A DNA stretch of 64,000 bases from Turritopsis dohrnii (Eukaryota > Cnidaria > Hydrozoa > Anthoathecata > Oceaniidae), in NCBI GenBank assembly GCA_027922465.2, contig BQMF02000162.1, positions 62,001-126,000 of the forward strand, given 5' to 3'. The translations under genes were made by a program, and so were the position numbers. The notes under the pieces are model-generated. The model was not told the DNA's origin, did no database searches, and was given only the letters and a program-made list of their open reading frames with translations. Shown here one piece after another: positions 44,892 through 57,408 of this stretch. Each line of letters opens with the position of its first letter. Positions within the stretch are counted from its first letter, which is position 1.

Positions 44892-44975
44892 GTTCAACTC
44901 AACCTCGAACCCAGGGTCTCTTGCCTTTGTATATCGAAAAGGCAAAAGACCCTGGGTTCGAGGTTGTGTTCAACT
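44892..44975. repeat. Large hairpin containing AACCTCGAACCCAGGGTCT
   Basis: Arms of about 29 bases (44899-44928 and 44936-44969) are near-perfect complements around a short TATATCG loop. Single arms of the same motif occur near 19478, 43550 and 45630, so this is a small dispersed family. Confidence 0.85.
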
Positions 44976-45302
44976 AACAATTCTAGACCGGTGAAAGCTC
45001 TGATGATAAAGCTTGAAAGAACGAGACAAAAGCTAAACTCAATAAACCAAACAAATTTTACAAGGTTTACACCGTGAAGATTTACTGGTCTGGAATTGTT
45101 TGATGAACAATATGTTATTCGAAATGAAAACGAGACGAAAGCTGCAACATTGGTGGAAATATGAATGTAAGGATAGGAGTTTTACCAGGTCTTTTTTTCG
45201 GCATTGTCAACCAAATCAGAAAACTTTCGAAAAACTTGTACTTGAACTTGCACATGAATTCCCGAAGAAAATTCGAAAACCTCATCTTTCTGTAGTAATA
45301 GG

Positions 45303-45421
45303 CCAGTGGGCAAATTTGTTGAAAAATCTCTGCGAAGGAGCGTATTTCTAAAGAAATATACACGCCATTTAAATAAGAATACTCTTCGTCGCAGTTACTT
45401 TTTGACGGTTTTGCCCACTGG
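45303..45421. mobile_element. ~120-bp hairpin MITE, copy 4
   Basis: CCAGTGGGCAAATTTGTTG at one end and GACGGTTTTGCCCACTGG at the other, with the TCTGCGAAGGAGCGTATTTC core. Confidence 0.92.
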
Positions 45422-45851
45422 ATGCCTCACTTTTTTGTTTATAATGCCTTCTATAAAATTCCAAATAACATTATTAACACTATAGAAAAGTTAAAACTTG
45501 CACTACTACATACATACAGCGTAAAAATCACTGCAATCTCGTAAAAACTAAATTTCGTGAAAAAACTTGACCGAAAAAACACAAGGATATTCCATCTGAC
45601 AAGAACAACAAGCATTGAGCTTCAAAACAAATACCCTGGGTTCGCAGAAAAACTAACATGTTTCAAAAAGCGAGCATATGACGTCAGGCATCCAGCTAAC
45701 ATGTTTAAGAAATCGCTTTATGAATAATTTTCTAATGAATACTAAGGAAATTACGTGGTTTAAATAACGTAACGTAACGTAACTCCTGGCGCAAATGAAC
45801 TGCTTTCCTCTCTTTTCGAGTCCATGCCAGATACTACCTTCGATGAAATAA

Positions 45852-45972
45852 CCCAGTGGGCAAATTAGTTGAAAAATCACTGCGAAGGAGTGCATTTCTA
45901 TAGAAATATAAACACTATTTCAATAAAAGTGGTCTTCATCAGAGAGGTTTTTTGGCGATTTTGCCCACTGGG
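45852..45972. mobile_element. ~120-bp hairpin MITE, copy 5
   Basis: CCCAGTGGGCAAATTAGTTG to GGCGATTTTGCCCACTGGG. It lies 430 bases from copy 4, in the same orientation. Confidence 0.93.
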
Positions 45973-46344
45973 AAGAACGTCGTAAGTTCGCCTAACAAGA
46001 TGTAATTAACGTTTTGCGGTCAAAATGTCGTTAATCTTATTCTGGCCTAAAGCTGGTTTTACACCAGGCGGAAACTTCAGCACGAAGTGGCTATTGTCTT
46101 CTTCACGTGGTCAATAATGGAATGATTTGATTGACTTGCGGGATTTTCTGCCTAGTGAAAACAGGCTTAAGCGAGCGAATTATCATTAATGCTTCGTTCT
46201 TTAAAAAGAAGATGAGAAACTTTGAACCATAAAAGTAGCGTGACTTCATGTTAAACAAACACCTTCAAGGTTGTTTTCAGATACATGAGAGTTTCACACA
46301 ATCGTATAAACCCTGTCTGAGGGAATTCATCTCAACCATTCACC

Positions 46345-49300
46345 TTAATCCTGGAGGTCTTCTTCTTCTTCCGAATCAGACGGCGAGTGGGGTTGCCAAT
46401 AGTCGGTTTGCGCGACAACCGGTTGTCGGGATGGTACTTTCACGATAACCTTACCGATGATTTCCTCGATGGCGGGCAGCTTCACTCGTTTTGAAAGTCG
46501 CTTTTGAACGAAAAACGGACATGTTGATAAGTGGCTTCCTATTGAAGATGTTTCTGTGTAAATCCATTCTCTCATCGGCGAGGAAGCAGTGGTGAAGAAA
46601 CGCACCTTAACATAGTGGAGATAAGCAACGAAGTCAAATATTGTAGAGAAAAGACATTTTCCTATTACCTCCACAATGTCATACAACCACCATAACACAC
46701 AATTCCATAACATTTCCATTTTTGAGCATTCCTTTAAACATTATATTATGGAGAATATCAATATGCTGGTACACAAAGACATAACTGAATAGGGGATAAT
46801 TTTCCCTTGAAAATGTTTTTGCAATAAGAAGCATGTGTACTTCAACACTCTTATGGTTATGGGATAGGGTTTTAGAAAAGATGTTATTCTCACCTATGAA
46901 AATACAGACCTCACATATAATTATAATTATTATAGATATCACAGATAAAAATAAATGTGTGTAATACAGCATCCTAAAGAGCCTCCAGAGAAGAAAAGTT
47001 TTTAGATCCGACTCAACTTTTTCAGTATTTTGAATATTTACCTTTTTATCTTCTTTCCATGAACTGGAACCACTTTCTTTATATTCCTTCTTCACCCACG
47101 TCATCAAAACAATGCCTCGATAGTCCAATATATTATAACAAATATCCCTAAGCATGTGACATGTCTTTGCCATGTAATTTAAACTGATATTATCGAGAAA
47201 ACCAATTAAATATGTCAGTATTTCGAATGGCAAGTCAAGAAGTGTTGTCCTCTGCTTACATGAGAATGGTTTTTCGAGATTCCAACAAGCAGTAAAGGTA
47301 GAGAATTGTCTAGAAAATACAACTGTCCTATCCTTTGGTTTCAGTCGAAATTGTGCATACGGACAGCCGTAATAGGCCATCGGACAACGATCAGTCATAA
47401 AACCATTTACAGCTGACTGTATGTCTACATGAATGTTCTTGCAATGCCAAGAGAACTGGTCACGACGGAAGAGTTTCGAACACGAGAAACTATACATTGG
47501 ATATTGGTTTTGGAATTTCGGCATTGTTTCTATGGTTACACTCAGGCTCAATGGAAATCCTGCAAATTTGAGTTTAGAATAGATGTTTAAACAATCTTCT
47601 AGCTGTTTTTTTGTTTGGGTGGGATCAACTTCATCAACAAGGGGTAGATCCGTGCTCTCCGACTGACGCGTCGCCAAAGGATGGACTAAAGGATATTTTC
47701 CTTCTCTGTAGTTTGATGGTAGATCGTAGAAAGCAGATTTGGCACTGGTGCTTGAAACAATAGTCCCCACATTCCCAGCATTGGAAGCCGTTAATTCATC
47801 ATAAGTGACAAACTCATCATCGACCAGTTCCTGGTCATTGGAAGGATTTTCAGAAGCTTGCCCGCAATCATTGTAATTTTTCTCGCAATGTTCACCACTG
47901 ATCATCTCTTGTAATTTATCAATTATAGTCTGATCAATTCTGTTAGCATTTTCTCTAGATCCCCTTTTCGCTCCTAAAAAATGGAAGCAAATAACATGCT
48001 CTTATTTCATATAGGCAAAAATCACAAACCACAAAAGATGTTTTTCAGAATTAAGAGTTATATCTATCATCTTTTCAGATCTTGTTCAAATTTCCAGTGA
48101 CAAAATTATGCATGTGTATGTGTAAAGTATAGGCATATGCAGAAGGTGTCAAAAAAAGTGGTATGCCTTTTAAGATATTTTTTTTCCGTTAAGTATGGAT
48201 TAGGTTACTTGCACGTTTTTCTGTATGACTTTAAACTCTTATCCACAAATTTTAATTGAGCTCTAGTTATGCTTCTGTATAAATCAATAGCACCTTTTTT
48301 CATTCTGTTTCTCATTTCTCTGTTCAAATATTTTTGATCAGATATCGCAAATGCAGTATCCAGATCACCAGAAACCAGCACAGGATTACCCTCAAGTTGC
48401 CAGAAAGGAAGCCAGTGTTCTCTCATCTAAAAAAAAAAAAAAACATTTGAAAGGATTGAAAGCAAATCTTCTTTTACAAATACCGTCCTCGAAATCTGTG
48501 TATAATAATCCTTCCCTTCCATGAGCTTCTATATAATGTTGGTTGTTCTTTGAACTTGATGATAAACTCTTATAAAGGTTGTGAGAAAACTCAAATAAAG
48601 GAAACTGCATAGTCATTTGTTTACTCTGTCCGTTTGTTATTTTTGATATATATATATATCTGTTTTCCACTGATGACATCACCATACTGCAACCCTGTGC
48701 TTTGTAACAGTTCATTATCTTTAATGTTCTCTATAAATCTTGATCTAATCGCTCCATTATAAGACACTTCAATAGCTTTCCTACACAATCCTGTAAAATC
48801 TGGTAATTTCCTACACAATCCCGTTCACATGTTTGTGAGTGAAAGTTGGTATCGTGTGATGCCCAATGCATCTACTTACTGTTCTGGCACCAAATATATA
48901 AATGCAACGTGTATATACAATGTTTCTTTCGAAGTAATTTCACTTTAATTCAATTGTATTAACTTTAGTTCACCAATAAAATTAACGTAAATAAATATAT
49001 AATTTCAATGTTCACATTTGATAGTTTTTCATTGTCAAATTGTTATAAACGTTTTAAGAGCTCTTTATTTCTAATTACAATGATTAACAACACAAGTATA
49101 TAACAGTGATTAATCATAAATTATTAGAATACATACTATAAAATTTCGATGATCTGAATGAACAGAACAATTGTGTATCTGTGAGTGGATTATTTATTTA
49201 TTTATTCAAGAGAGAATTATCAAGTCTGCGTTTAGAGACTAGTTGATCTTTACGGTTAGGCCTGATTTATGCAGTAGGCAAAATCATCAAAAAGTCACTG

Positions 49301-49750
49301 TGACGAAGTGCATTTCCATTAAAATAGTGTGTACATCCATGAGCTTTTCTAATTTCTCCACGACAGTGATTTTTCAACAAATCTGCCTGGTGAGTACAAC
49401 TAAACAAAGGTCTTTACCTTGGAATACAGAGGATAACGATTCCAACTCATTCCACATACAACAACACTGGCTGGACAATATTCCAAATGAGTCATCATGG
49501 TCACACTGTCTAATTTAAAAGGACAACCACTGCTTGCATTTACACATGGTCGAATCTGTTTCCTGCAAACCAACTGGTGCTCTTTTACTTTACAAGCATG
49601 ATATTTCACACCACAATTATTGATGCAATGAACTACTGGACAGTTTGGATGCTGGTAGCAATTTGAGTTATAACAAGCAAGACAATGAAGATGAATTCCT
49701 TCTTCATCAAGAGATTCTTTATGTGAATTGATATCATTTTTTTCATTCAT
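46345..49750 (-). CDS. FBXO30/FBXO40-like F-box protein with N-terminal TRAF-type zinc finger
   Basis: Exons on the minus strand: 49750-49418 (ATG at 49750), 48426-48209, about 47954-47042, and 46605-46345 (stop). Exon 1 encodes the cysteine/histidine-rich finger (HCLACYNSNC ... CGVKYHACKVKEHQLVC ... GCPFKLD ... HLEYCPASVVVC). Exon 2 has the conserved DLDTAFAISDQ block. Exon 3 has CSKLFRRDQFSWHCKNIHVDI, RCPMAYYGCPY and the F-box (LLDLPFEILTYLIGFLDNIS). The junction KEDKK|VRFFTTASS matches vertebrate FBXO30. FBXO30 acts as substrate receptor of an SCF ubiquitin ligase. Predicted length is 574 residues, shorter than the vertebrate 745. The exon 2-3 join is uncertain: the best acceptor (47974-47975) is out of phase with the donor at 48208, while one at 47955-47956 restores the frame. 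Confidence 0.85.
48500..48815 (-). other. Coding-like stretch of unknown identity inside FBXO30-like intron 1
   Basis: Two overlapping minus frames (48818-48621 and 48715 to about 48485) switch at a TATATATATA run near 48645-48657. The first reads FIENIKDNELLQSTGLQYGD and the second SHNLYKSLSSSSKNNQHYIE, ending at a possible donor (GACG|GTATTTG). No family recognised. It may be an insertion relic. Confidence 0.3.
49271..49392. mobile_element. ~120-bp hairpin MITE, copy 6, in FBXO30-like intron 1
   Basis: GCAGTAGGCAAAATCATC to CAACAAATCTGCCTGGTG. It lies 19 bases from the exon 1 donor GTAAAG (49412-49417), inverted relative to copies 3-5 and 7. Confidence 0.85.
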
Positions 49751-51492
49751 TGTTTCATTGTAATACAAGTTAGAGCATGCCAATTCTTATACTTGTCTTT
49801 TCAATCTGTAAAATAAAGACACATGAACAAAGATAAAGAATTTGCATTGCAAACTTATAATGCCTGCAAAAACTGATGCATCTCATGTAATAAAAGAAAA
49901 AATAAACAAATTAATTACAGGATAAAGGAGTAAAAGAATACCGTGAGTTGGGGCGAGATTCAACTCTTTGGGGCGAGATTCAACATGCCAAAATCAAGCT
50001 GCATCTGGTCAATAATTTAAATACATTATATTTTTAAAACTAAACCAAGATATACAACACAAAAAAGACTTAAAGCAATCAAAACATTCATGAATGATTA
50101 CCATTTAGAGAGATTCTGGCTATTAAAATGTCACGATCTATTTCAGCTAATCTCGTTATGTAACAGGCTTCAAATGTTTTGACGTCAAAATAACCACGCT
50201 GAACAAAATGCGTTTTGCAATAGTAATGTTGTTTTAGTTTCTCAGTGAGAAAAATGTTTTCATAAATTTCATGTTGGTTTGTTAGATTTTGATATATGAT
50301 TTAAGGTAAAAGTTGTTTTAAAATTTTAGGTTTTGACATCAGGTTAGTATAGTATATATTTCATAAATTCTCAGCAGCTTTTTTTGTGTAACAACACACA
50401 CACGCAGCTGCTTGAAAATGAAAGTGAATGCCTGGTTTCTATATTGCAAATTGATTAAGTTGAACCTATTAGGATAAGATAGTCTAGTCATAGTCATTGC
50501 GAAAAATGTTGTAGATTGCATTTAGATTTTTAAATTTTTGTGTTGTCTCTCCTTCGCTGTATTTTACCCTCTGTAGAAAACATGAAAATATATACTCTAA
50601 AAGAAGTTATTTTTGTTTCATTAACAGGGATCAGTGAAGAAGATTTTCCATCTCTTGAATTCATTGTCCAGTGGTGAATCTTTTCAACAAAGTAGCAATG
50701 GGAATTGGAGTGTATACGATGTGCACTTTTAAATCTTTTCACAAAACCCCTAACACAGGAATTGCACAGTCATCAATTCTCTCCATCATTGCGTTCTTTA
50801 CATCTCAGCTCACAATGACACACGCACGATAAGACCCGCCAGTAAGCTTTGCAGGTGCGCTGGGTTGGACAGAAAGGTGTTTTAGGGGATGATATTGCTT
50901 AGTGAAAACCGTCTTTGAGAAATAAATTTTGCACAGTGATCAATCTCCTTCAGTTTGTTTCACTACATAGCTTCAGCCCACGCAACCCAAAATACAACCT
51001 GCACATTAGTATAATAAGGTAAACACGCTTGAAAGAGCGAAAAGGTGGGCTGGGCGGAGGGTGGACATCACTTCATGGAAACCGTCTTTGAGAAATCCTA
51101 ATTGGTAATTTAAAAATAAACCTGCGGGCTGTATGAAGTCTTTTAACTCGTGTTGGGATTATAAGAGCTTAAAGGCAATTTACATTCGGCTATTGTTAGA
51201 ATGTGAAACTTTTTTTATTGTGGAGTGTAGTATAGATTACATCTTGGATCAGACATCCGATATTGTTGTTTTGAAATTTCGAATTATTTTGTTGAATGCT
51301 GTATGGATAATGGTGCTGTTGAATCTTGCCCCAGCGGTATATTATGTATTATGTACCCCCTAATTTTATTGATGATTCTGATGCAGAATTTCACACTGAT
51401 TAATAATCACAAAAGAACTTGGGTCTCAAAATCAACAGAAAAGAAGTTATTGCCCTTAAAAGATCTTAAAATTTTCATGATCATATCACACC
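49751..51492. other. Gene-free interval upstream of FBXO30-like gene
   Basis: Contains the small GGGGCGAGATTCAAC duplication and two diverged copies of a roughly 170-bp unit at 50751-51110, sharing AAACCGTCTTTGAGAAAT. No gene is recognised. Confidence 0.5.
49945..49985. repeat. 20-bp tandem duplication (TTGGGGCGAGATTCAACTCT)
   Basis: Two adjacent copies of GGGGCGAGATTCAAC, 20 bases apart. Confidence 0.9.
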
Positions 51493-52488
51493 ACATGCCG
51501 GTAAAAGCTGACTTTGCTCCGACCAAAACATTGCATTAATTTCCTCTTCGCAATACTCTCCATCACAGAAGTTATTATATCTTTGTACTTCTACGTACGC
51601 TGCTGTGAATATACTCATCATCAGTATTAAGATTTCTACGCAGTGACCGTTTGTTTATTCGTTTATGCAGACATTCTTCCGATCTGATACCGATAGAATA
51701 AACGGAGTAATTAAACGAAACAAGAGCCAGATGGCGCAAAACGGTAGCAGCAGGTTAAATTACTAAAAGTTCTTTTAAAGTTTTGTTTTTTAGATTCTCG
51801 CTAGTGGAAAACAGGCATAAACGTTAAAATGTTAAAATGATTAGTTAATGTATATAAGTAGGATCTAAGCATAAAACACCAGAAATTAATTTACTAAAGA
51901 CAAAAGAATTATACAAGCGTCTGTGCAACGTATGTTTTTTTTATAAGATTTTTTTTTAAAAGAACTTATGTAGAAAAGAAAAATACGCCATGTGCTTCGT
52001 CGACAAAAAATGTTTTCAAGTATAATTTCACGAACAAACCAAACATGAATGCCAACAAATAATAATAAGTAGTGCCCTGACGAAAAACACTTTCGATGAA
52101 ATTAATGAAAATGGAACGAGGAATGAAAAATAAACAAAAAAATTCTAAAAAAAATGAACAACATTATGGGGGGTTTGTGCAGTTGAGCAAGACATAAAAA
52201 ATAGAAGAACCTTTCTGCATTTATGGCATCCACCACATTCTAAGTTTTTACATCTGCTTTTACAAGTGATACTTTTTGTCATGATTTAAAAATAAAAAAA
52301 ATTATATTCGAAGAGCAGAGAGAAGCAAGTTAACTTTTCGAATGATTGTAGTATATTTATCACGTGCACGAATGCATCGGAAAATAAACAGAAATTTAAT
52401 TATGCAGCGAGTGTGGAGTTAATATATGCATGACGTAATAATTTATGCCAATTTTTAGTCGGAGCAAAGTCAGCTTTTACCGGCATGT
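51493..52488. mobile_element. Non-autonomous DNA transposon (996 bp) with 8-bp target duplication
   Basis: Terminal inverted repeats of at least 31 perfect bases, starting ACATGCCGGTAAAAGCTGAC, lie at 51493-51523 and 52458-52488. Both ends are flanked by the 8-bp direct repeat ATCACACC (51485-51492 and 52489-52496). No transposase-like ORF is inside. An 8-bp duplication points to hAT or P-type mobilisation, but the ends do not match the P element at 2996-6408. Confidence 0.92.
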
Positions 52489-52496
52489 ATCACACC

Positions 52497-53366
52497 ACTC
52501 GTGCCACCATGTTGAAAGATGGAATCGTTTAGTTGAGGAACTGGTTCTATTAACAAGCTTATTTATTTTGATGAATTTATGAATAATAAATACCGATACT
52601 TTTTGTCTCGTCAAAAGACGATCGTCCAAAAAACGAGAGCCAATTCGTATGATATATATACAGTACCACCAAACACAATTCGATCAGGAACATGTGCAGC
52701 AGCCATAGCGAATGAAAGTAAAAAAGAAATGAAACCAAATGAAAATTTCCATTTCGTGCCCAAAATAGAAACACGTGTCAGAAACAAATTGACGCCACTA
52801 CTACTGTGCTGTGCTGTTCATGCATGTGTACGTATAAAGCCCCAAGCCCGGCCAAGCATTTTATGGAGCACGTGCTGGACTGATCTCAAATATAATAATG
52901 AGAACTACAAAGTGGATTTGAAATTATCCACACAAAAACCAAAACATGCTAAACTGGTACAGTCGATATTGAACAGATTTTGATTACAAGGTCATTGATG
53001 TAAAACGGTGAAGTTTAGTTGCTCCAACTGTGACTTTTCATTTTATTACTTTTTACCCTCTATTGGATATCAAGACTGCTCTGCTATAATTGAAATAACC
53101 TCAGTAGCGGTCATTATAATCATGCTGATGCGATTAGACTTGATTACTTTTTGATTGTAAGAAATTGAAGAGAAAAATAATGAGGGAAGCGAGATTGCTG
53201 GTTTGCTCACGTTAACTCCTGCCCAGTCTCTAAAAGAATGGAATAACCCGTGCGACACGAGATCTTCTTTGGAGAAAGATTATTTTGTTGTGTGGGGAGT
53301 GAAGCTTGAAGCAGAAATTTGGGAAGAGCTTGGGAGCCTTTTGAAAGGGTAATTTTGGTCTGAAAG
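52497..53366. other. Upstream region of PUR-alpha gene
   Basis: Probable promoter and 5' UTR of the PUR-alpha gene near the 3' end. An ATG-started frame at 52579-52983 (134 codons) has no recognised domain; I leave it uncalled. Confidence 0.4.
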
Positions 53367-56300
53367 ATGGCACCTAGTGATAATGATAATGATCGCTCAA
53401 GAGATGAATCAGGAGAACGAGGCAGTGCAGGTGTGAAGTTTATTCTTTGTGTTGTGTTACTTTGTTGGGAAGATTGGTTGAGGAATGCATCTATTTCACC
53501 ATTTACCCTTCTTACTGAACTGGGCTAGGATCATCGAGAATAATGCAGAAAAAACGAATGGGTGACTTAGTGCAAAATGTAGAATATCTAAATTCCCATT
53601 AATCTTACGAGGCAGGCCTACATTTTAATGAAGAAGTCATTGTTAAGGACAATCAGGGTGTCTGTCAGAAGAGGTTCCGCAGTGTGTCACATTTGCATTA
53701 AGGCAATTTTAATATTTAGCCTTGTTGTTAGCCTTGCTCATCCAATTTGTGCTGATACTGTCTAAATTTGAAGAATTGTTGCAGGAAGAGATATTCTTAT
53801 AAGAACTACAACATCACTCTTTCATTCACGCATGCTTTGCCTTGACATTCCTTGACCTTTACCCATCATAAGGAGAGAAGCAATCTGCAAGCTGCTAACT
53901 TCAATTTGATATATAAAGAGTTTGGATACAAATAAAAAATAATATAGGTAAATACAGTTAGGACCACTCGACCAGAATTCGTCGCTAAAATAATCGTGAT
54001 TTATTATAAAGAATTGCCTTGATAATTTTATTTTACTCTCCTATTTGAATACATCCGATTGAATGATGACAATCTAGCATAGCAACCGCATAGAAACATA
54101 GCTCTAGGGAAAATTCGATACGGTAAATTTTTTTTATTTTTGGGGCTGTGAAATTTTATGCAAAAACAAAACTTTTTACCGTGTCAAAATTTCCCTTTTG
54201 GCTTAGTTCTTCAGAAATGAAGAAAGAAAAAAACGAACAATTTCTACATCTTCGGAGGAGTACCGCTTTTCTAGCGATACATTAGCATAAGTTTCAATTA
54301 TTGTCGTAAAATTAAATTTGCGCTATTGTGTGGCGTATCGACAAAACAATTATTAAAATCATTAACATAAGAATATCAAACATTGCGATAATAAATTTTC
54401 GGGAAGCATTCGGAATGAATAATTCAAACGAACGAATGGTTATTACATGCTTCACCAGAACATATATTTCGTAATTATACGCTCAGTCCTCCCCTTAGCT
54501 TAAACTTAGTGTTCTAGAAATGTTTGGTAGTATATCGCTTGAAAAATTGCTTGGTAAAAAAAGAAGGCCAACTAAATCCGAGGGTGGTGCGATCACACCC
54601 AAAGCAACCCCCGAGTTACGCCACTGCCTACTTATGTTGGGGATCTGGTAACGAAGTTATTCAATCTGAATACGAAAATAAATAACACAAAAAGTCACGA
54701 GCACCCTTCACCCTTCAAAAAAATGGCTGCAAATCTGTGAAATGTTTTTTGTGAAAATATTTAAAAGTCGCCAGCGTATAAAGTCGTGAATCCTAAAAAA
54801 GCAAAATGTGGCAAAAGTCAAGAGAATTTTTGTGTTCCCGATCTTTTGTCGTCTGTATCTCCACGAATTCTATTCACATATTCTCGGGCTTCATAGAAAA
54901 AACACAAATAATTTGTTCTGGACAATTTATTTATATCAACGTGAATGTACAAAGTAAAGAGTCCTAAGTTACAAATTAAATCAGATTGATAATTACTTCT
55001 TTCATGATTTTACAATACATTTCTCAATCTTTCTTCTCAAATCAGAAGAAAAAGTTGTGAATGCATAAAGTTGTGGCTGTCATAAAGTAGTAAGAAACGC
55101 TTTTTATCGCAAGTTTTGGTTGAGTGGTCCTAACTGAAATAGATAAATAAATAAAGTAATATTTGACATTGAATATCAATTACATTGTGTGGCATGTGAT
55201 TGAGATTTGTTTGAGTGATAGAAATTACATAAAAAAGAACATGAAAATTGCAGATGAAGCTTCTTAGACTCTATCAGCGTAGTTTGTTTTGTATTCTGAA
55301 GCATAATGCAGCAAGCAGACTCTTCACTCATTTGACTTTGCTAGATTGAAGTTAATCAGGACATCCTGATATCAAAGTTAAAATGCCCTTTAACTTGTTA
55401 CATACATGTTATGTATATATCATATTTTTTATAGTATCCCTTGAAAATCTTTGACATTTCATTTCAGAATACTCTGTTAAAGGGATCCTGTGTGATGACA
55501 AATGATAATTTTGTATATAATAGAGCTCAAAAAATTGATTTAACAAGTATTTTTACAGTTTTTGAAAATTTCCTTTCCTTTCGCTGATAATTCAATTAAA
55601 AAATATCAAATTATGCCGGGGTCTTATCTAGAATGAAAGGGCAGTGTGCGGCGGAAGGGAAAAGGGGAAATGAACATCCAAAGAGTACCTTTTTTTAGGA
55701 AAAGTGCAACCTGAGCTTTATTTAAAGTAACATTTTAGTGTTTGTTATTTACATACCTTGTAAAATTACAACATTGTTTAATACTAAAAAGATCATTTTC
55801 CGGCAATACAAGTTTATATAAGAGGAACATGTTTTTGTTGAAAAATGTACAATACCTGAGAAATAAACTTGGAGAAGAAATAAATGGTTGGAAATAAGCT
55901 GGGTTTATAGACTTGTTAACTTTCTTTTTCATAAACTTATAAATAGGTTTTAAATTGTAATGGTATGGCTAATCTGAAATACATTTCTTTGATATAGCAA
56001 CTGAATGTGTTGTTGTCCTAGGTAACAGTCGTGATGACAATGATGAGTTAGCAACTAAAACCTTACGTATTCAATCCAAACGATATTATGTTGATGTAAA
56101 GCAAAATCGAAGAGGGAAGTTTGTAAAACTAGTGGAGGTAGGATCAATTCTTGAATTAACGAAGTGATATTGTAACGTCAGAGCTCCAACATATCAATTG
56201 ATTGTGTCTGATATTCCCAGTAAAAATGACTACTGACATATAACTAACATTTCTGCAAGACAAGATATATATGCTGTGTATATATGGTATTGTGTTTAAT

Positions 56301-57374
56301 ATCCTTTTACCATTTCTTTATTAGTTGTGGTTCTTTTTATTAGGGTCTTCCCAATGGCAACAAGAATCGAATATCTTTTCCAATGTCCATTGTACCACAG
56401 GTTCGAGACAAACTGACCAGTTTTGCAGAACATTACAGTGAAATGGGTAAATTATTCATCAATCTAGTTAGCTCAATACGCTGATTGTGGTACTTTGTTT
56501 TGCGACCATTGTAATCATTTATATTGTTAACATTAAAATGGGAATTTTTAAATTGTATTCCGTCTATAGATCCAGGCTCTCAACAAGACAGTGGATCGGA
56601 TGATGGAAGAGAACGTAGCAGGCAAGCTATAAAGAGGTAGGTATAACATCTCAGTTGGGATGATTTACCGTGGTTATTCAAACCCTTGTGAGTGATGTTT
56701 TAAAATGTCTACTTTTACTATCAAACAACCCCTTAGCTTCTCATATCAACTTCTCAACCACCTTAGTTACTCATATCGACATTTACGTTAACATGGGGCA
56801 TTACTTAAAAGTATGTCCAGTTTTGCAAGATTTTTTCAAATGTTATCAAACATTTTTGAATTTCATGATAAACAGAAATTTATGTACTATTTAGGCTATT
56901 TTTCATGGTTGAAATCATCGTTACAACTATCTTGTCATATATTTATTTCAGCTACAAAGCTGGAAGTATGTGTTAGTTAGCAAAACAAGGTGTAATATTA
57001 AGGAAAGCATGGACTCTGTTTTGTTTATATGTCTCTACGATTTCGTATCTGTTTCAGTGACGATATTCGAGCAGGCCAACGAAGAATTTACTTCGATTTA
57101 AAAGAAAACAAACGTGGTGTTTTCCTTCGAATAAGTTCCACTACTCAATTTAATCACCGTTCAAGGAACACATTGGCTCTGCCAGCTCAGGGGATTGTGG
57201 ATGTGAGGAATATATTATCTGAATTCAACGACAAGTTTGGTGGCGATGAGGCGGAGGAACCCGAAGACCTACCGGAATTCCAGGAGATGAGAATTGAACG
57301 TAAACGATTCTATTTTGATTGCGGAAGCAATGATAGAGGATCGTTTTTAAGGATCTCTGAAGTATGTGTATTTT

Positions 57375-57408
<34 letters not shown>

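Noticed and set aside
44899..44969. tRNA gene suggested by GGTTCGAGGTT
   Set aside because: No cloverleaf or A box fits. The sequence is a long hairpin of a dispersed motif.
46679..47041. Open frame continuing the FBXO30-like exon 3 for 120 more codons
   Set aside because: A good donor (AAAAAG|GTAAAT) precedes it, and the next exon restores similarity to FBXO30. The extension is intron read-through.
52579..52983. 134-codon ATG frame upstream of PUR-alpha
   Set aside because: No domain, no splice context and ordinary composition. It could be chance, so I left it out of the gene list.
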